Assembly: GCA_963761655.1 (NCBI GenBank)
Contig: CAVXHI010000008.1
Span: forward strand, 186,001-250,000
Length of the DNA stretch: 64,000 bases
Direction: 5' to 3'
Source of the DNA: RYN-122 sp963761655
GTDB taxonomy: Bacteria > Actinomycetota > Actinomycetes > Mycobacteriales > SCTD01
Under the pieces are notes generated by a model that was not told the DNA's origin, did no database searches, and saw nothing but the letters and a program-made list of their open reading frames with translations. Positions 43,817-53,248 of the stretch are shown here, piece by piece. Within the stretch, counting starts at the first letter, position 1. Each line of letters starts with the position of its first letter. A program made the position numbers and the translations under genes.

Positions 43817-45673
43817 GTGGCCGGCCGGATACGCGACGAGGACGTCGTGGCGGTCCGCGAGCGGGCGCAGCTGGCCGACGTCGTCGTCGAGTCCGGGGTC
43901 CAGCTCAAGAGCGCGGGCGGCGGCCGGCTCAAGGGGCTGTGCCCCTTCCACGACGAGAAGACGCCGTCGTTCAACGTCAACCCGACCGTCGGCTACTACA
44001 TGTGCTTCGGCTGCGGCGAGTCCGGCGACGTCATCAGCTACGTCCGCAAGAACGGCCTGCTGAGCTTCGTCGAGGCGGTCGAGCACCTGGCCGGCCGGTA
44101 CGGCGTCGAGCTGCGGTACGAGCAGGGCAGCAGCGCGCCGCGGCAGCAGGGGTCCGCCCGCGCGCGGCTGGTCGAGGCGCACAAGAGGGCCATCGAGTTC
44201 TACGGCCAGCAGCTCGCCGGTCCCGGGGCCACCGTCGCCCGGGAGTTCCTCGCCGCCCGCGGGTTCGACCAGGACGCCGCCGTCTCCTACGGCCTCGGCT
44301 ACGCGCCGGCCGGCTGGGACGTCCTCGTCACGCACCTGCGCGGGCAGGGCTTCTCGAACGAGGAGCTGGTCTCCAGCGGCATCGCCAGCGAGGGCCGGCG
44401 CGGGCCGATCGACCGGTTCCGCGACCGCCTGGTCTGGCCGATCAGGGACATCACCGGGGAGCCGATCGGGTTCGGGGCGCGCAAGCTCTCGACCGACCCG
44501 AAGGACGACGGCCCGAAGTACCTCAACACCCCCGAGACGCCGCTCTACAAGAAGTCGCACGTGCTCTACGGCGTCGACGTCGCGAAGAAGGAGATCGCCC
44601 GACGCCGGCAGGCGGTCGTCGTCGAGGGCTACACCGACGTCATGGCGTGCCACCTCGCCGGCGTGCCGACGGCGGTCGCGACCTGCGGCACGGCGTTCGG
44701 CGGCGACCACATCCAGGTGATCCGCCGCCTGCTCATGGACCAGGACGAGCTGCGTGGCGAGATCGTGTTCCTGTTCGACGGCGACGCCGCGGGCCAGAAG
44801 GCCGCCCTCAAGGCCTTCGGCGACGACCAGCGCTTCGTCGCGCAGACCTTCATCGCGGTCAGCCCTGGGGGCATGGACCCGTGCGAGCTCCGCCTGGCCA
44901 AGGGCGACGCCGCCGTCCGCGACCTGGTGGCCAGCCGGGTGCCGCTGGTCGAGTTCGCCGTCCGGTCGGCGCTGTCGCAGTACGACCTCGAGACCGCCGA
45001 GGGGCGGGTGCAGGCGCTCGCGACGGCTGCCCCGATGGTCGCCAGGATCAAGGACCGGGCGCTGCGGCCGGAGTACGCGCGCAGGCTCGCGGGATGGCTC
45101 GGCATGGAGGTCGAGGTCGTGACCAGCAGGGTCGGCGAGCTCACCGGTGAGGGTCGCGCTCCCGCGCAGCGCCGTCCCGGGCAGCGGCCGGTCACCCGCG
45201 ACGACGCCGCCCAGCAGGTCGAGCGCGAGGCCGTGAAGCTGGCCGTGCAGCACCCCGTCCTCGTCGCCCCGCTGTACGACGACCTCGAGGAGGAGGTCTT
45301 CACCGACCCCCGCCTCGCCCAGGTGCACCGGCTGGTCCTGCTCAGCGGAGGCACCGCCGGGCAGGTCGGCGGCGAGCAGTGGGTGTCGCTGCTGCGCGAC
45401 GTCGCCGCCGACGACGACGAGCGGTCCGCCCTGGCGATGCTGGCCGTCGAGCCGCTGCGCACCGACGGCGAGCCCGACACCCGCTACGCCCGGGCCGTCC
45501 TGCAGCGGCTGCAGGAGTTCGCCGTGACCCGCCGGATCACCGAGCTGAAGCCCAGGCTGCAGCGGGTGAACCCGGTCGACGAGGCCGAGCAGTACGGCCG
45601 GCTCTTCGCCGAGCTCATCAGCCTGGAGCAGACCGTGCGGGCGCTCCGCGAGACCGGTGTGGGGGAGCTCTAG
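43817..45673 (+). CDS. dnaG: DNA primase
   Basis: A 618-residue primase. The CHC2 zinc-binding domain uses C42, H45, C63 and C66 (CPFH, CFGC). A TOPRIM core follows (VVEGYTDVMACH, LFDGDAAGQKA), and a C-terminal DnaB-interaction domain ends the protein. It makes RNA primers at the replication fork. The GTG start at 43817 follows dgt by four bases. The next gene overlaps the stop by one base. Confidence 0.96.
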   Translation: MAGRIRDEDVVAVRERAQLADVVVESGVQLKSAGGGRLKGLCPFHDEKTPSFNVNPTVGYYMCFGCGESGDVISYVRKNGLLSFVEAVEHLAGRYGVELRYEQGSSAPRQQGSARARLVEAHKRAIEFYGQQLAGPGATVAREFLAARGFDQDAAVSYGLGYAPAGWDVLVTHLRGQGFSNEELVSSGIASEGRRGPIDRFRDRLVWPIRDITGEPIGFGARKLSTDPKDDGPKYLNTPETPLYKKSHVLYGVDVAKKEIARRRQAVVVEGYTDVMACHLAGVPTAVATCGTAFGGDHIQVIRRLLMDQDELRGEIVFLFDGDAAGQKAALKAFGDDQRFVAQTFIAVSPGGMDPCELRLAKGDAAVRDLVASRVPLVEFAVRSALSQYDLETAEGRVQALATAAPMVARIKDRALRPEYARRLAGWLGMEVEVVTSRVGELTGEGRAPAQRRPGQRPVTRDDAAQQVEREAVKLAVQHPVLVAPLYDDLEEEVFTDPRLAQVHRLVLLSGGTAGQVGGEQWVSLLRDVAADDDERSALAMLAVEPLRTDGEPDTRYARAVLQRLQEFAVTRRITELKPRLQRVNPVDEAEQYGRLFAELISLEQTVRALRETGVGEL

Positions 45674-46164
45674 TGGCACTGTTCCGGAGACGTCCCGTCC
45701 CCGACGTCGTGGCGGCCGTCGTGCTGTCCGGCTCGGAGCGGCGGGTCGACTGGGCGGTCACCGACGACGGCCGCCCGGTCGTGGCGACGTCGGAGGGGCT
45801 GCGGCTGCCCGGCCGCGACCTCGTGCTGTGGCGCGACGTCGAGCGGGCCGGGTGGGAGCGGCCGGTGCTGACCGTCCGGGAGGTCGCCGAGGTGACCGAG
45901 ACCGGGACCCTGACCGAGCTGGTGCTCGCCGACGAGGGCGACCTGCCGCGCGTGGTCCGCGACCGGGTCACCGGCAGCGTGGCGTGGGCGACGACGGCCC
46001 GGCTGTCGCCGTCGGGCGGCGTGCGCATCGTCGGGCGGCGCGTGCCCGAGGCGGAGGACCTGCACTGGCAGCTGGTGTTCGACCAGGGCGTCGACCCGAC
46101 CGATCCGCTGGTGCGCGCCCAGGCCGAGCACGCCCTGGCGGCCGCACGACGCTCGATCGGTTAG
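45673..46164 (+). CDS. Conserved actinobacterial protein downstream of dnaG
   Basis: A 163-residue soluble protein starting VALFRRRPVPDVVAAVVL and containing VDWAVTDDGRPVVATSEGL and LHWQLVFDQGVDPTDP. Proteins of this type often follow dnaG in actinobacteria but have no assigned function that I know. It looks beta-rich with a helical C-terminus. The GTG overlaps the dnaG TAG by one base. The end overlaps that of the convergent subtilase gene. Confidence 0.7.
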   Translation: MALFRRRPVPDVVAAVVLSGSERRVDWAVTDDGRPVVATSEGLRLPGRDLVLWRDVERAGWERPVLTVREVAEVTETGTLTELVLADEGDLPRVVRDRVTGSVAWATTARLSPSGGVRIVGRRVPEAEDLHWQLVFDQGVDPTDPLVRAQAEHALAAARRSIG

Positions 46165-47435
46165 CGGCGCGACCTGCCGGCAGCCGCCGTGCCGAGGGCG
46201 GCGAGCGCCACGAGGGCGACGGCCACCCGCACCGGCGCGTCGGGCAGGGACGGCCCCGGGCGGGCGACCGCGGCGGCCACGGGAGCCGGGCGCACCGGCA
46301 CGACGGGCCGGACGGTGACCGGGCGCGGCGAGGGGGAGGGCACAGCCGTGGCACGGCGTGGCGACGGCGCCGGCTGCGGGACCGCCTGCTGCACCGCCCT
46401 GGCACGGGTCCGCGACGGGCTGCTGGGGCGAGCGCTCGACGTCCGGGCGAGAGCCACCTGCCGTGGCCGCACCCCGAGGGCGGCGGACGCGTCGAGCAGG
46501 CCGGCCCCGGCGTCGGCGAGGGGCCGCGCCGTGCCGGTGAGCCGGGCGACGAGGTCGGCCCTCGTGCGCCCGGGGTCCTGACCGAGCAGCAGGGCAGCCG
46601 TCCCGCTGACGTGGGGCGCGGCCATCGAGGTGCCGGCCGCGACGGCGTACCGGTCGAGCGGGTAGAGGGAGGTCACGCAGTCGGCGCGGCTGCAGGTGCC
46701 GGCGTCGGCCGGGTCGCCGCCGGGGGCGGCGAGGTCCACGCCGACGGCGCGCTGGCTGTAGGACGCGAGCTGACCGTCCGGACCGGTGGCGGCGACCACG
46801 AGGGCGGCACCGCGGTAGCTGTCGGCCAGCGGAAGCCGGGCGTTGCCGGCGCTGAAGACCACGAGCGCACCGGCCGCCGCGGCCTCGTCCACCGCCGCCG
46901 GCAGGCCGGAGCCGGCGGCGAGCCCGGGCACGTCCGGGCCGAGGGACAGGTTCAGCACTCGGGCCCCCTGCGCGACCGCCCACCGGATCCCGGCCGCGAC
47001 GTCCTCCGGGTCGCCGAGGCACTCGCCGGTGTCGGCGTCGAAGGAGAGCACCCGCACGGGCAGCACGCTCGCGCCCGGCGCGACCCCGAACGAGCTGGAG
47101 GCGACGGTGCCGGCGACGTGCGTGCCGTGGTCGCAGGAGTCGGCCTTGGCCGGCCCGGGGACGCAGGTCCCGCCGAGGCAGTCGGCGCCGGGCAGGACAC
47201 GGCCCTCGAAGTCGGGGTGGGTGCGGTCCACCCAGCTGTCCAGGACCGCGACGAGGACACCGCGCCCGTCGCGACCGGCGGCGCGGGCGGCGGGCACGCG
47301 GGCCTGGTCGGAGTGCCAGGTGCGCTGGACGCCGGTGGCGGACGCGGCGTCGACGGTGCCGGTCAGGGCGAGCGGGCTGAGCAGCAGGACGGCGCCGACG
47401 GAGAGGGTCCGCAGCACCCGTCGGGACCGGCTCAC
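46161..47435 (-). CDS. Membrane-anchored S8 subtilisin-like serine protease (mycosin-like)
   Basis: A 424-residue protease. It has a signal peptide (about 1-30), a catalytic domain with Asp in VLDSWVDRTHPDF, His in DHGTHVAG and Ser in GTSMAAPHVSG, then a Pro/Arg/Ser-rich linker and a C-terminal transmembrane helix (VALVALAALG) with a basic tail. The layout resembles mycosins, but no type VII secretion genes are nearby. It should act outside the membrane on wall or secreted proteins. Extra Cys pairs (CLGGTC, CSRADC) suggest disulfides. Confidence 0.9.
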   Translation of the reverse strand: MSRSRRVLRTLSVGAVLLLSPLALTGTVDAASATGVQRTWHSDQARVPAARAAGRDGRGVLVAVLDSWVDRTHPDFEGRVLPGADCLGGTCVPGPAKADSCDHGTHVAGTVASSSFGVAPGASVLPVRVLSFDADTGECLGDPEDVAAGIRWAVAQGARVLNLSLGPDVPGLAAGSGLPAAVDEAAAAGALVVFSAGNARLPLADSYRGAALVVAATGPDGQLASYSQRAVGVDLAAPGGDPADAGTCSRADCVTSLYPLDRYAVAAGTSMAAPHVSGTAALLLGQDPGRTRADLVARLTGTARPLADAGAGLLDASAALGVRPRQVALARTSSARPSSPSRTRARAVQQAVPQPAPSPRRATAVPSPSPRPVTVRPVVPVRPAPVAAAVARPGPSLPDAPVRVAVALVALAALGTAAAGRSRR

Positions 47436-47439
47436 GCGC

Positions 47440-48351
47440 TCACCGTAACCGGCGGGCCTCCTCCAGCACCTCCGGGACGGAGATCTGCAGCAGGCCCGGG
47501 TCCGGCGCGTCGACGAAGAGCGGTCCGGTGCGGCCCTTCCACAGGACGCGGTGCTGGGGCCGGTCGGCCGGAGGGCTCCAGCGGACGGGCGAGGCCGGGC
47601 CGAACAGGACCACCGACGGCGTGCGGAAGGCGGTGGCGAGGTGGGCGGTGCCGGTGTCGCCGGACAGGACCAGCCGGGCGGCCGCGACCAGGGCGGCGAG
47701 GTCGAGCAGTCCCGTCCGGCCCGCCACGACGGCGTCGTCGGGGAGGCCGGCGCCGGCGGCGACCTGCCGGGCCAGCGGGACCTCGGCGGTGCTGCCGGTC
47801 ACCAGCACCCGGGCGCCGTCGTCGGCGAGCTGCCGGGCGACGGCGGCCCACCGGTCGGCGGGCCAGCGGCGGCAGCCGAACGCCGCACCCGGGTGCACGA
47901 GGACCGCTCCCCGGGACAGCGGCGCGACGTCGGGCGGGTCGAGGTCGAGGTCGTCGGGGTCCGCGGGCATGTCCGCCTCGGTGACCAGCCGGGCCCAGCG
48001 CGCCCGCTCGTGCTCCTCCTCGTCCCAGTCGCTGGTGACGCCGTAGGAGACGAGCCGGTCCGGCCCGCTGTCGCGCAGGGCCTGCGTGCTCTGCGGCCCG
48101 CTGCCGTGCAGGTTCACCGCGAGCCCGGCCCCGAGGACGGTGACGGGCTGCAGGGGCGCGGTGTCGACCACCCGGTCGACGGCACCGGACAGCAGGGCCA
48201 GCGGGGCGAGGGCTGCCGGGGCGCAGAGCACGACCTCGCCGTCCCAGGAACGCCGCAGGCCCCGGAGCGCGGGGACCGCGGTGAGCAGGTCCCCGAGCCC
48301 CAGGGCCCGCAGCGCGACGGCAGTGCCGCCGGGAGTGGCAGTTACGGCCAG
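47440..48351 (-). CDS. Glycosyltransferase family 9 (heptosyltransferase-like)
   Basis: About 303 residues of GT9 fold: LRALGLGDLLTAVPALRGL at the N-terminus, VHPGAAFGCRRWP mid-protein and SGDTGTAHLATAF in the nucleotide-sugar half. Such enzymes transfer heptose or related sugars from ADP-heptose. It is the last gene of the heptose operon. No ATG, GTG or TTG lies in a sensible place; the CTG at 48349-48351, three bases after GGAAGG, is the best start I can find. That start overlaps the SDR stop. The real start could be missed because of a sequence error. Confidence 0.75.
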   Translation of the reverse strand: MAVTATPGGTAVALRALGLGDLLTAVPALRGLRRSWDGEVVLCAPAALAPLALLSGAVDRVVDTAPLQPVTVLGAGLAVNLHGSGPQSTQALRDSGPDRLVSYGVTSDWDEEEHERARWARLVTEADMPADPDDLDLDPPDVAPLSRGAVLVHPGAAFGCRRWPADRWAAVARQLADDGARVLVTGSTAEVPLARQVAAGAGLPDDAVVAGRTGLLDLAALVAAARLVLSGDTGTAHLATAFRTPSVVLFGPASPVRWSPPADRPQHRVLWKGRTGPLFVDAPDPGLLQISVPEVLEEARRLR

Positions 48352-49037
48352 GAGCCTTCCCAGGCGGAGGCGATGACGAGCTCCTTGACCTCGCAGCCGG
48401 GCGGCTGCGCGATGACGAACAGGACGCTCTGCGCGACGTCCTCCGGGCGGTTCAGCTTGGCGTCGGGGCCGGGCTTGTACTGCTCGTCGCGGTCGTCGAA
48501 GAACGCGGTGTGCATGCCGCCGGGGGTGAGCAGCGTGACGCCGACCTCGCCCTTGAGCTCGCTCTGCAGCGCCCGCGTGAAGCCGACGACGCCGAACTTG
48601 CTGGCGCAGTAGGCGGTGGCGTCGGGGAAGACCCGGTGGCCCAGGGTGCTGGCGACCGTGACGACCTTGCCCTGCGAGGCCTTGAGGTACGGCAGCGCGG
48701 CCCGGACGACCGCGACGGTCCCGAACAGGTTGACCATGACGACCTTGTCCCAGTCCTCGCCGTCGACGTCGACGAGGGCGCCGCACTTGTCGGTGCCCGC
48801 GGCCGTGAACACGGCGTCGAGGGTGCCGCCCGCGCCGTCGACGAGCCGCTTCACGGCGGCCTCGGCGGCGCGGGTGTCCCCGAGGTCGACGACCTCGTGC
48901 GGGACGCCGTCGACCGGGACGCGGTCGAGGGCGAGCGGGCGGCCCCCGGCGTCGCGGACGGCCGCGACGGTGGCGGCACCGAGGCCGCTCGCGGCCCCCG
49001 TGACGAGGACGGTCTTGCCGGACAGGTCGAAGCTCAT
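48342..49037 (-). CDS. Short-chain dehydrogenase/reductase
   Basis: A 231-residue SDR with the cofactor loop GAASGLGA, catalytic Ser in VASTLGHR and the YxxxK motif AYCASKFG. It oxidises or reduces a hydroxyl or keto group with NAD(P). Inside the heptose operon it may tailor a sugar precursor, but its sequence does not name the substrate. The ATG shares ATGA with the hldE stop. Confidence 0.88.
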   Translation of the reverse strand: MSFDLSGKTVLVTGAASGLGAATVAAVRDAGGRPLALDRVPVDGVPHEVVDLGDTRAAEAAVKRLVDGAGGTLDAVFTAAGTDKCGALVDVDGEDWDKVVMVNLFGTVAVVRAALPYLKASQGKVVTVASTLGHRVFPDATAYCASKFGVVGFTRALQSELKGEVGVTLLTPGGMHTAFFDDRDEQYKPGPDAKLNRPEDVAQSVLFVIAQPPGCEVKELVIASAWEGSWP

Positions 49038-50395
49038 GAGGTGGTGGCCTTCGCGATGAGAGAGGTGGTGGACCGGCCGGCGAGGTAGGGCAGGACGACC
49101 GCCTGGCCGCCCCACTCCGCCACGACGTCGGCCTCCGGGATGGAGGTGAGGGCGTAGTCGCCCCCCTTGGCGAACACGTCGGGCCTCAGCCCGGTGAGGG
49201 CCTCGGCGGGGGTGGCCTCGTCGAAGACCACGACGGCGTCGACGCACCCGAGCCCGAGCAGCACGGCGGCGCGGTCGTCCTGGCCGACCAGGGGCCGGCT
49301 CGGCCCCTTGAGCCGGCGGACGCTGTCGTCGCTGTTGAGGCAGACGACGAGGCAGTCCCCGAGCGCGCGGGCCTGCTGCAGGACGGCGACGTGCCCGGCG
49401 TGCAGGAGGTCGAAGCAGCCGCCGGTCGCGACCACGGTGCCCCCGGCCGCGCGGACGCGGGCGACGACGTCGTGCGCCGTCGAGGCGGGACCGGTGGCGG
49501 CCGGGGCGGGGGAGCCGACCCGGACCGAGGCCGCACCTCCGGCCGCGACGAAGGCGGACGCGGCGACGACGGCGCCGGCCACGGCCTCGGAGGGGAGGGC
49601 GCCGTCGGCGAGCAGGCCGGCGGCGGCGGAGGCGAACCGGTCGCCCGCACCGCAGGGGTCGGCGCACGGGACGACGGGCGCCGGCACGACCGACGGCGGG
49701 GCGTCCCCGACGACGACCAGCGCGCCCCGGGCGGACAGGGTGACGGACACCGCGGTCGCGCCCCAGCGGCCGGCGAGCTCGCGGGCGCGGGAGGTCGCGG
49801 CGGTCAGCGGGCTGCCCTCGTGGCCGGGGGCGAAGTGCCGGGCCTCCCCGCCGTTGGGCGTGACGAGGGTGCAGCCGGCGACCGGCTCGGGCCCGCGCGG
49901 GTGCGGGTCCCAGACGAGGGGGACGCGCAGCCCCTCGAGCGCCTCGCGCAGGAGCGGGCCGCGGGCGACGCCGCGCCCGTAGTCGGCGACGAGGACGGCG
50001 TCGGCCTCGCGCAGGGCGGTAGCAGCCTCGTCGGTCAGGTCGCCGGGGGTGCCCGGTGCGCCGCCGCGGTCCAGGCGCAGCAGCGACCGGCCGTCGGAGC
50101 GGACCCGGACCTTCTCCGGCGTGGCGCCGTCCAGGCCGAGGTCGACCAGGCGCACCCCCGACGCCTCGATCAGCGAGGCGAGCTCGCGGCCGGCGTCGTC
50201 CTGGGACAGGGCGGTCACGAGGACGACGTCGCGGCCGTCGGAGGCGGCGAGCAGGGCGGCGAGACCGGCGCCGCCCGGGCGGGAGACCTGCACCGGCTCG
50301 TCGACCACGGGGACCGGCGCGTCCGGGCAGAGCCGGTCGACGGTGCCGACCAGGTCGCGGTCGAGCAGGGCGTCGCCGACGACGACGAGGGTCAC
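49034..50395 (-). CDS. hldE: Bifunctional heptose kinase/adenylyltransferase
   Basis: A 453-residue protein. The N-terminal 300 residues form a PfkB-type kinase (VVVGDALLDRDLVG, RPGGAG, anion hole and base in DPCGAGDRFAS). The C-terminal 140 residues form a nucleotidyltransferase (ATGGCFDLLHAGHVAVLQQA, SDDSVRRLKGPSRP). This HldE order phosphorylates heptose-7-phosphate at C1 and then adenylylates it to ADP-heptose. With gmhA and gmhB in the same operon the pathway is complete apart from the final epimerase. GTG start at 50395. Confidence 0.93.
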   Translation of the reverse strand: MTLVVVGDALLDRDLVGTVDRLCPDAPVPVVDEPVQVSRPGGAGLAALLAASDGRDVVLVTALSQDDAGRELASLIEASGVRLVDLGLDGATPEKVRVRSDGRSLLRLDRGGAPGTPGDLTDEAATALREADAVLVADYGRGVARGPLLREALEGLRVPLVWDPHPRGPEPVAGCTLVTPNGGEARHFAPGHEGSPLTAATSRARELAGRWGATAVSVTLSARGALVVVGDAPPSVVPAPVVPCADPCGAGDRFASAAAGLLADGALPSEAVAGAVVAASAFVAAGGAASVRVGSPAPAATGPASTAHDVVARVRAAGGTVVATGGCFDLLHAGHVAVLQQARALGDCLVVCLNSDDSVRRLKGPSRPLVGQDDRAAVLLGLGCVDAVVVFDEATPAEALTGLRPDVFAKGGDYALTSIPEADVVAEWGGQAVVLPYLAGRSTTSLIAKATTS

Positions 50396-50988
50396 GCGGT
50401 CACCGCGGACGACGGCCGGTCGGCCCCGACGTTCAGGTCGACGGCCGCGCAGACGAGGTGCAGCGCCACCTGGTGGACCTCCTGCACGGTCGCCGTCGCG
50501 GGGGCCTGCACCACGAGGGCCTCGTCGGACTGCTCGCTCATCGGGTTGGGGCCGTTCCCGGTCATCACCCACACGGCGAGGCCACCCGCGCGGGCCGCCT
50601 CCATGGCTGCCAGGACGTTGCCGCTCCGGCCGCTGGTCGACATGCCGAGGAAGACGTCGCCGGGCCGGCCGTGGGCCTGCACCTGCCGGGCGAAGACGTG
50701 GTCGTAGCCGTAGTCGTTGCTGATCGCCGTGACGGCCGACGTCTCGGCGTGCAGCGCGATCGCCGACAGCGCGGGACGGTCGTCGCGGTAGCGGCCGACC
50801 AGCTCGGCGGTGAGGTGCTGGGCCTGCGCGGCGCTGCCGCCGTTGCCGGCGACGAGCAGGCGCCCGCCGCCGACGAGCACGGCCGCGAGGCGCGTGCCCC
50901 AGGAGTCGCACAGGTCGGTGTCGAGGTGGGGGAGCGCCTCGAGCAGGGCGGCGACGTGGTCGCGTCCGGAGAGCAGGGGAGCGGTCAT
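50392..50988 (-). CDS. gmhA: Sedoheptulose-7-phosphate isomerase
   Basis: A 198-residue SIS-domain protein with the GmhA hallmark AGNGGSAAQAQHLTAELVGR, SNDYGYDHVFARQ and GMSTSGRSGNVLAA. It converts sedoheptulose-7-phosphate to D-glycero-D-manno-heptose-7-phosphate, the first step of the heptose pathway. It overlaps hldE and the upstream glycosyltransferase by four bases on each side. Confidence 0.93.
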   Translation of the reverse strand: MTAPLLSGRDHVAALLEALPHLDTDLCDSWGTRLAAVLVGGGRLLVAGNGGSAAQAQHLTAELVGRYRDDRPALSAIALHAETSAVTAISNDYGYDHVFARQVQAHGRPGDVFLGMSTSGRSGNVLAAMEAARAGGLAVWVMTGNGPNPMSEQSDEALVVQAPATATVQEVHQVALHLVCAAVDLNVGADRPSSAVTA

Positions 50989-52217
50989 GAGGAGGACACC
51001 TCTTCCTCGACCGGCACCCCGGCGGGGAGCAGGTCGTCGTAGGACTGCAGGGTCAGGGCGGCGACGCGGTCCCACGCGTAGCGGGCGCGGGCACGGCGGG
51101 CGCCGGCCGCGCCGTACTGCGCCCGCCGGGGCTCGTCGGTGAGCAGGGCGCGGAGGGCGTCGACGACGGCCCCGGGGTCGCGCGGGGGGACGTGCAGGCC
51201 GGTGCGGCCGTCGACGACGGTGTCGATGAGGCCGCCGACCGCGGTCGCGATCACCGGCACGCCGCAGGCCATGGCCTCGAGGGGCACGATCCCGAACGGC
51301 TCGTACCAGGGCAGGCAGGTCACGACGTCGGCGCTGCGCAGCAGGGCGGGAAGGTCCTCGCGGCCGACCCGGCCGAGGAAGTGCACGCGGTCCTCGACGT
51401 GCGCCTTGCGGGCGAGGGCGCGGAGCCGGGCGACCTGCGGGTCGGTACCGACGTCGGCCGCGTCCGGGCCGCCCGCGACGAGCAGCTCGGCGTCCGGGCC
51501 GCCGTTGTTGACCAGCCCGGCGAGGGCGCTGATCGCGTTGCCGATGCCCTTGCGCTCGACCAGGCGGCCCACGTAGACCAGCCGCTTGCGGTCCGTGGTG
51601 CGCGGGTGCCGGGGCCCCTGCGGGGTGAACAGCTCGGTGTCGACGCCGCACGGGACGACGCTGATCCGCTTGCGGTCGCCCCCGAGGCGGAGCAGCTCGA
51701 AGACCTCGTCGCTGCAGGTGGCCACCACGCGGTCCACCTCGCGCACGAGCCGGCTCTCGACCTCGGCACGCTCGGCCGGGCTGGTGTCGGCGTCGCCCTG
51801 GTGCCGCTTCTTGACGACGCCGAGCGCGTGGTAGGTCATGACGACGGGGATGCCGAGCGGCTGGGCGGCCCGCTGTGCCGCGTACCCGCTCATCCAGAAG
51901 TGCGCGTGCACGACGTCAGGGCGGCTGCGCTTCCACTGGCGGTGGAGGTCGTCCGCGAAGTCGTCCATGAACGGCATCAGCTCGTCCTTGGGGACCTCGC
52001 ACGGCGGCCCGGCCGGCACGTGGTCGACGGTGAGGCCCTGGCCCATGCGGACCTTGCGCGGACCGGGGGCGTCGCGCCGGGTGTGCACCACGACGTCGAC
52101 CCCGCGGCGGGCCATCGCCTCGGCGAGCGCGGCGACGTGGACGTTCTGCCCGCCGGCGTCGACGCCGCCGAGGACCGCCAGCGGACTGGCGTGCTCCGAG
52201 ACCATCGCGACTCTCAT
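50985..52217 (-). CDS. Family 4 glycosyltransferase
   Basis: A 410-residue retaining GT-B transferase. It has VSEHASPLAVLGGVDAGGQN near the N-terminus (acceptor-side Gly-rich loop), KRLVYVGRLVERKGI, and the donor-binding EX7E motif in EPFGIVPLEAMACG. Similar proteins include MshA and sucrose-phosphate-synthase-like enzymes. In this operon it likely adds a sugar to the heptose-containing glycan. ATG at 52217 overlaps the next upstream stop. Confidence 0.9.
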   Translation of the reverse strand: MRVAMVSEHASPLAVLGGVDAGGQNVHVAALAEAMARRGVDVVVHTRRDAPGPRKVRMGQGLTVDHVPAGPPCEVPKDELMPFMDDFADDLHRQWKRSRPDVVHAHFWMSGYAAQRAAQPLGIPVVMTYHALGVVKKRHQGDADTSPAERAEVESRLVREVDRVVATCSDEVFELLRLGGDRKRISVVPCGVDTELFTPQGPRHPRTTDRKRLVYVGRLVERKGIGNAISALAGLVNNGGPDAELLVAGGPDAADVGTDPQVARLRALARKAHVEDRVHFLGRVGREDLPALLRSADVVTCLPWYEPFGIVPLEAMACGVPVIATAVGGLIDTVVDGRTGLHVPPRDPGAVVDALRALLTDEPRRAQYGAAGARRARARYAWDRVAALTLQSYDDLLPAGVPVEEEVSSS

Positions 52218-53248
52218 GCGGACACCTCCAGGGTGCGGTCGTGCGCCACCAGCTGCGCCACCGCGTCGACGGCGGACGGCAGCGGGACGTCGTCCAGGCA
52301 GGGGTGGCCCGCGACGGGACAGGCCCTGGCGCGGGACAGCGCGCAGGGGGCGGACTGGTCGCCGAGCAGCACGGTGGGCACCTGCCAGGGGCACCAGCGC
52401 TCGGCGGGGACGACCGGGGAGAACAGGGAGACGACGGGCGTGCGGACGGCAGCGGCGAGGTGGGCCGGGCCGGTGTTGCCGACGACGACGCACGACGCGC
52501 CCCGCAGCAGCGCGGCCAGCCCGGCGAGGTCGGTGGCGCCCCCGAGGTCGCTGCCTCCCGACGCCGAGACCTCGGCCGTCAGGGCACGCTCCGAGGGTCC
52601 GCCGGTCACGACCACACGGTGGCCGGAACGGGACAGCGCGGCCACCAGACGCGCCGACCACGCAGGTGACGGTTGCCTGGCCGGGACGCTGGCTCCGGGG
52701 TGCACGACGACGTAGGGCCCGGGACCGCTCAGGTGACCGACGTCGGGCAGGTCGGCGTGGACGGCGAGGCCGCCGTCGTCGCCCGGGGGGAGCGCGTACC
52801 CGGCCGCGACGGCGAGCGAGAGCTGGCGCTCGGCCTCGTGCAGCCCGGTCTCGGGCAGCCGGTGGCGCAGGTCGAGCAGCGAGCCCGGGAAGTCTTCGCT
52901 GGTGGCGCCGACCCAGGGGACGCCGGCGAGCCGGAGGACGAGGGCGGTGGGGAGCGGGCTCTGGTGGAAGCTCGTCAGCACCAGCGCCCGGTCGACGCCG
53001 AGGGCCGCGATCCGGGCGACGACCTCGTGCACGTCCTCGGGCAGGACCGGCTGCGGCTCGGCGTCGATCCAGGGGCAGTGCCAGACGACGACCTCGTCCA
53101 CGCCGGGCAGCAGCCGGGCGGCAGCAGCCCCGCGCGGACCGGCGAGGAAGACCACCCGGTCCGCCGAGGCGGCGACGGCGCGCACGGCAGGCCCGCAGAG
53201 CAGGACGTCGCCGTCGCTGTCCAGCCGGACGACCAGGGCGGTGGTCAC
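52214..53248 (-). CDS. Glycosyltransferase family 9
   Basis: A 344-residue GT9 protein starting VTTALVVRLDSDGDVLLCGPAVRAV. The central VVHPGASVPARQP and C-terminal VVGNTGPAHLAAAVRTPVVSLFSPVVP are the usual heptosyltransferase blocks. The likely donor is ADP-heptose made by the genes downstream. A Cys-containing tail (CPVAGHPC) is unusual for the family. It overlaps gmhB and the GT4 gene by four bases. Confidence 0.88.
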   Translation of the reverse strand: MTTALVVRLDSDGDVLLCGPAVRAVAASADRVVFLAGPRGAAAARLLPGVDEVVVWHCPWIDAEPQPVLPEDVHEVVARIAALGVDRALVLTSFHQSPLPTALVLRLAGVPWVGATSEDFPGSLLDLRHRLPETGLHEAERQLSLAVAAGYALPPGDDGGLAVHADLPDVGHLSGPGPYVVVHPGASVPARQPSPAWSARLVAALSRSGHRVVVTGGPSERALTAEVSASGGSDLGGATDLAGLAALLRGASCVVVGNTGPAHLAAAVRTPVVSLFSPVVPAERWCPWQVPTVLLGDQSAPCALSRARACPVAGHPCLDDVPLPSAVDAVAQLVAHDRTLEVSA

